The notes under the pieces were generated by a model. That model searched no databases, had not been told where the DNA came from, and worked only from the letters and a program-made list of their open reading frames with translations. From Mycetohabitans sp. B8 (lineage in GTDB: Bacteria > Pseudomonadota > Gammaproteobacteria > Burkholderiales > Burkholderiaceae), in assembly GCF_021991875.1 (NCBI RefSeq), contig NZ_JAHLKR010000016.1, forward strand, positions 1-64,000: a DNA stretch of 64,000 bases, given 5' to 3'. The stretch's first letter is position 1, and each line of letters opens with the position of its first letter. The position numbers were made by a program, and so were the translations under genes. Of the stretch, positions 62,643 to 64,000 are shown piece by piece.

Positions 62643-62659
62643 ATATACTATTTGTATAT
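62643..62659. promoter_or_regulatory. Inverted repeat upstream of vapBC, probable operator
   Basis: ATATAC and GTATAT flank TATTT, 15 bases before the vapB ATG and just before AGGAGG. The placement matches an autoregulatory VapB/VapC site. Confidence 0.6.
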
Positions 62660-62673
62660 ACAGGAGGTTTATC

Positions 62674-62946
62674 ATGCCAATTCCGATGTCATCAACACGG
62701 TCGAAGGAAGCCAAGTTGTTTCGCAACAACCGCAGCCAAGCGGTGCGAATCCCGGTTGAGTTTGAACTGCCGGGTGATCGGGTTCTGATTCATCGCGAGG
62801 GCGACAAACTTATCATCGAGCCGGTGAAGACTCCCATGAACATTATTGAATTATTGGCCGTGTGGAGACAGGAGCCGCCGCTTGGACCCGCTGATCAATT
62901 TCCGGAAATTGAAGATATGCCCGCTCGTCCGGAGGATATATTTTGA
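62674..62946 (+). CDS. vapB: VapB/VagC-like antitoxin (AbrB/SpoVT fold)
   Basis: Ninety residues: KEAKLFRNNRSQAVRIPVEFELPGDRVLIHREGDKLIIEPVK is the swapped-hairpin DNA-binding domain of VagC/VapB antitoxins. The C-terminal RQEPPLGPADQFPEIEDMPARPEDIF binds the toxin. AGGAGG precedes the ATG. It overlaps vapC by four bases. Confidence 0.92.
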   Translation: MPIPMSSTRSKEAKLFRNNRSQAVRIPVEFELPGDRVLIHREGDKLIIEPVKTPMNIIELLAVWRQEPPLGPADQFPEIEDMPARPEDIF

Positions 62947-63347
62947 GCGGCTATCTGTTGGACACAAACATCATCAGCGACATAATCCGAAATCCGTTTG
63001 GACAAGTTGCGAGTCGTATCGAACAAATCGATCCAAAGACGATATGCACGAGTATCATTGTTGCCGCGGAACTGCGCTACGGATGCGCTAAGAAAGGTTC
63101 CCCAAAGTTGCTTGGCAAGGTAGAGAGCGTCCTCGCAACAATCCCTGTATTGCCGCTGGACGCCCCTGTCGACACAGAATATGGTGCCATCCGTGCTGAG
63201 TTAGAGTCGGCCGGTCAACTTATAGGCGCTAACGATCTCTTGATCGGCGCTCACGCTTATGCATTGGGGCTGATACTCGTGACCGACAATATAAAAGAGT
63301 TCGCCCGCATTCGCGGACTGGCGGTGGAAAACTGGTTAGAACGATAG
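62943..63347 (+). CDS. vapC: VapC-type PIN-domain ribonuclease toxin
   Basis: The 134-residue PIN protein starts at a TTG that overlaps the vapB stop (TTGA). Acidic residues are in LLDTNIISDI, VAAELRYG, GANDLLIGAHA and LVTDNIKEFARI, so all four metal-binding positions are present. VapC toxins cleave tRNA or rRNA. The pair lies directly after IS relics, in a mobile context. Confidence 0.92.
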   Translation: MSGYLLDTNIISDIIRNPFGQVASRIEQIDPKTICTSIIVAAELRYGCAKKGSPKLLGKVESVLATIPVLPLDAPVDTEYGAIRAELESAGQLIGANDLLIGAHAYALGLILVTDNIKEFARIRGLAVENWLER

Positions 63348-63417
63348 GCTAGGGCGCCAGAGTCGCCGTCGTTTACCGATTGTGCCGAAACGACTTTGGG
63401 CTGTAGTTTGACCGCTT

Positions 63418-63519
63418 TCAGTCGTCGTCCAGCGGTTTTGTGTCGCGACGGCTTTTACCGCCAGCACGCTTGATCTTGCGAACAAACAATATGAGCACCG
63501 CAGCGACAACGCCGAACAT
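63418..63519 (-). other. Tiny ORF, 33 residues, possible membrane peptide
   Basis: MFGVVAAVLILFVRKIKRAGG is followed by a basic and then acidic tail (KPLDDD). It has one hydrophobic helix with positive residues after it. It lies 12 bases after the next ORF on the same strand, but its own ribosome binding site is weak. No family is recognised. Confidence 0.35.
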
Positions 63520-63531
63520 CACATGATGGCT

Positions 63532-63612
63532 TCACGGGACTTCCGGTCGCGCAAGCGCGAGCATCCATCCAGCCGCAACGGCAACGATACCCACTCTCAA
63601 AAGCAGTAGCAT
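63532..63612 (-). other. Tiny ORF, 26 residues, hydrophobic
   Basis: MLLLLRVGIVAVAAGWMLAL followed by ARPEVP is one membrane helix. A strong AAAGGAG lies seven to eight bases before the ATG, which argues for translation. No family is recognised; such peptides occur in phage and conjugative regions and as toxic or regulatory peptides. Confidence 0.4.
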
Positions 63613-63724
63613 TAGACGGGCTCCTTTACTGAATAAAGCGGCGATTGAACGCCAAGAAAAGAGTGCTAACGACCTTGCGGCCGTCCGAGTGCAGCGGAGA
63701 AATCGACAGCGCCGAGCTGACGAG

Positions 63725-63949
63725 TCAAACGTACATGAAAAGCCATAGCCACGGCGTCGATAAGGCCGAGGCGAGCACCGCGAATAGAAGCGCCGCTATT
63801 CCGTCACCATGGCACCACTGGCCGCGATCAACGCACACGGGGCTGGCTGAACCCCGTTTATCGCACTTGTGTAAGTCGTAGAGCCACCAACCATGAACGC
63901 GAGGTCCACCGTGACTTAATTTGAGTATTCGCGCAATCAAGAGGCTCAC
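63725..63949 (-). other. Hypothetical small membrane protein
   Basis: A 74-codon frame starting at GTG 63949 ends in IAALLFAVLASALSTPWLWLFMYV, a plausible C-terminal membrane helix, after a Cys-containing middle. It is on the same strand as the two tiny ORFs downstream. No family is recognised. The remaining sequence to 64000 holds nothing else supportable. Confidence 0.3.
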
Positions 63950-64000
63950 CGAACCGACATCACTTCTTCTGGCGACCAGCTGGCCTACCGTTACAGCGAC

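Overview
The window looks like chromosome of a GC-rich betaproteobacterium of the Burkholderiaceae. The gene content supports this: a Gram-negative trimeric porin, a yejABEF operon, an ftrABCD-type ferrous iron operon, PHB-related bdhA, DUF3563, DUF3175, RpoN and OsmC, all with Burkholderia-like protein sequences. A secreted chitosanase with a chitin-binding module, many decaying genes and several insertion-sequence scraps would suit a fungus-associated lineage such as Mycetohabitans (formerly Burkholderia rhizoxinica). That placement is inference; no marker in the window proves it.

Layout. 0-4.5 kb is accessory: IS3 and IS5 scraps, a glycosyltransferase, a prophage lysis cassette (endolysin, holin, Rz with Rz1 embedded), a HigBA-like toxin-antitoxin pair with a palindromic operator, an orphan antitoxin gene, and tRNA-Pro(GGG) with its terminator. 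4.5-12.3 kb holds a LysR remnant, a porin with a frameshift in its signal region, a heptanucleotide repeat array, a PAS-PAS-HK-REC hybrid kinase, a CPA1 antiporter, DUF3175, a broken ferritin-like gene, DUF1328 and a free-standing LigD polymerase domain. 13-29 kb holds rpoN, an amino-acid-binding protein, a panE/class II aldolase operon with a divergent MarR gene, the chitosanase, an FKBP, a degenerate histidine kinase, a frameshifted metallophosphatase, a RES/ParS toxin-antitoxin pair, an SDR, an HU protein with an H1-like tail, PAP2 and an Fsr-type exporter.

29.5-35.6 kb is a complete SOS mutagenesis cassette, imuA-imuB-dnaE2, behind a consensus LexA box. 35.6-44 kb holds copZ/cueR with a dyad operator, a lipoprotein remnant, DUF3563, rlmJ, an aldo/keto reductase remnant, bdhA, a patatin remnant, tyrB and uvrB. 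44-48 kb is iron acquisition (ftrABCD and hemP, each with a Fur-like box). 48-61.5 kb is core-like: SRPBCC, OsmC, pirin/LysR, fabI, yejABEF, an NlpC/P60 hydrolase, a patatin lipoprotein and gltX. The last 2.4 kb is accessory again: tRNA-Ala(GGC) with a good promoter and terminator, abutting IS256 and IS3 fragments, a VapBC pair and tiny membrane ORFs.

Two themes stand out. First, decay: about a dozen genes are frameshifted or truncated while their neighbours stay intact. Second, intergenic tandem arrays: a 7-bp array (6.4 kb), a degenerate ~25-bp array (27.6 kb) and two arrays with the same 17-bp period but different sequence (41.4 and 47.3 kb). None of the arrays encodes a recognisable product.
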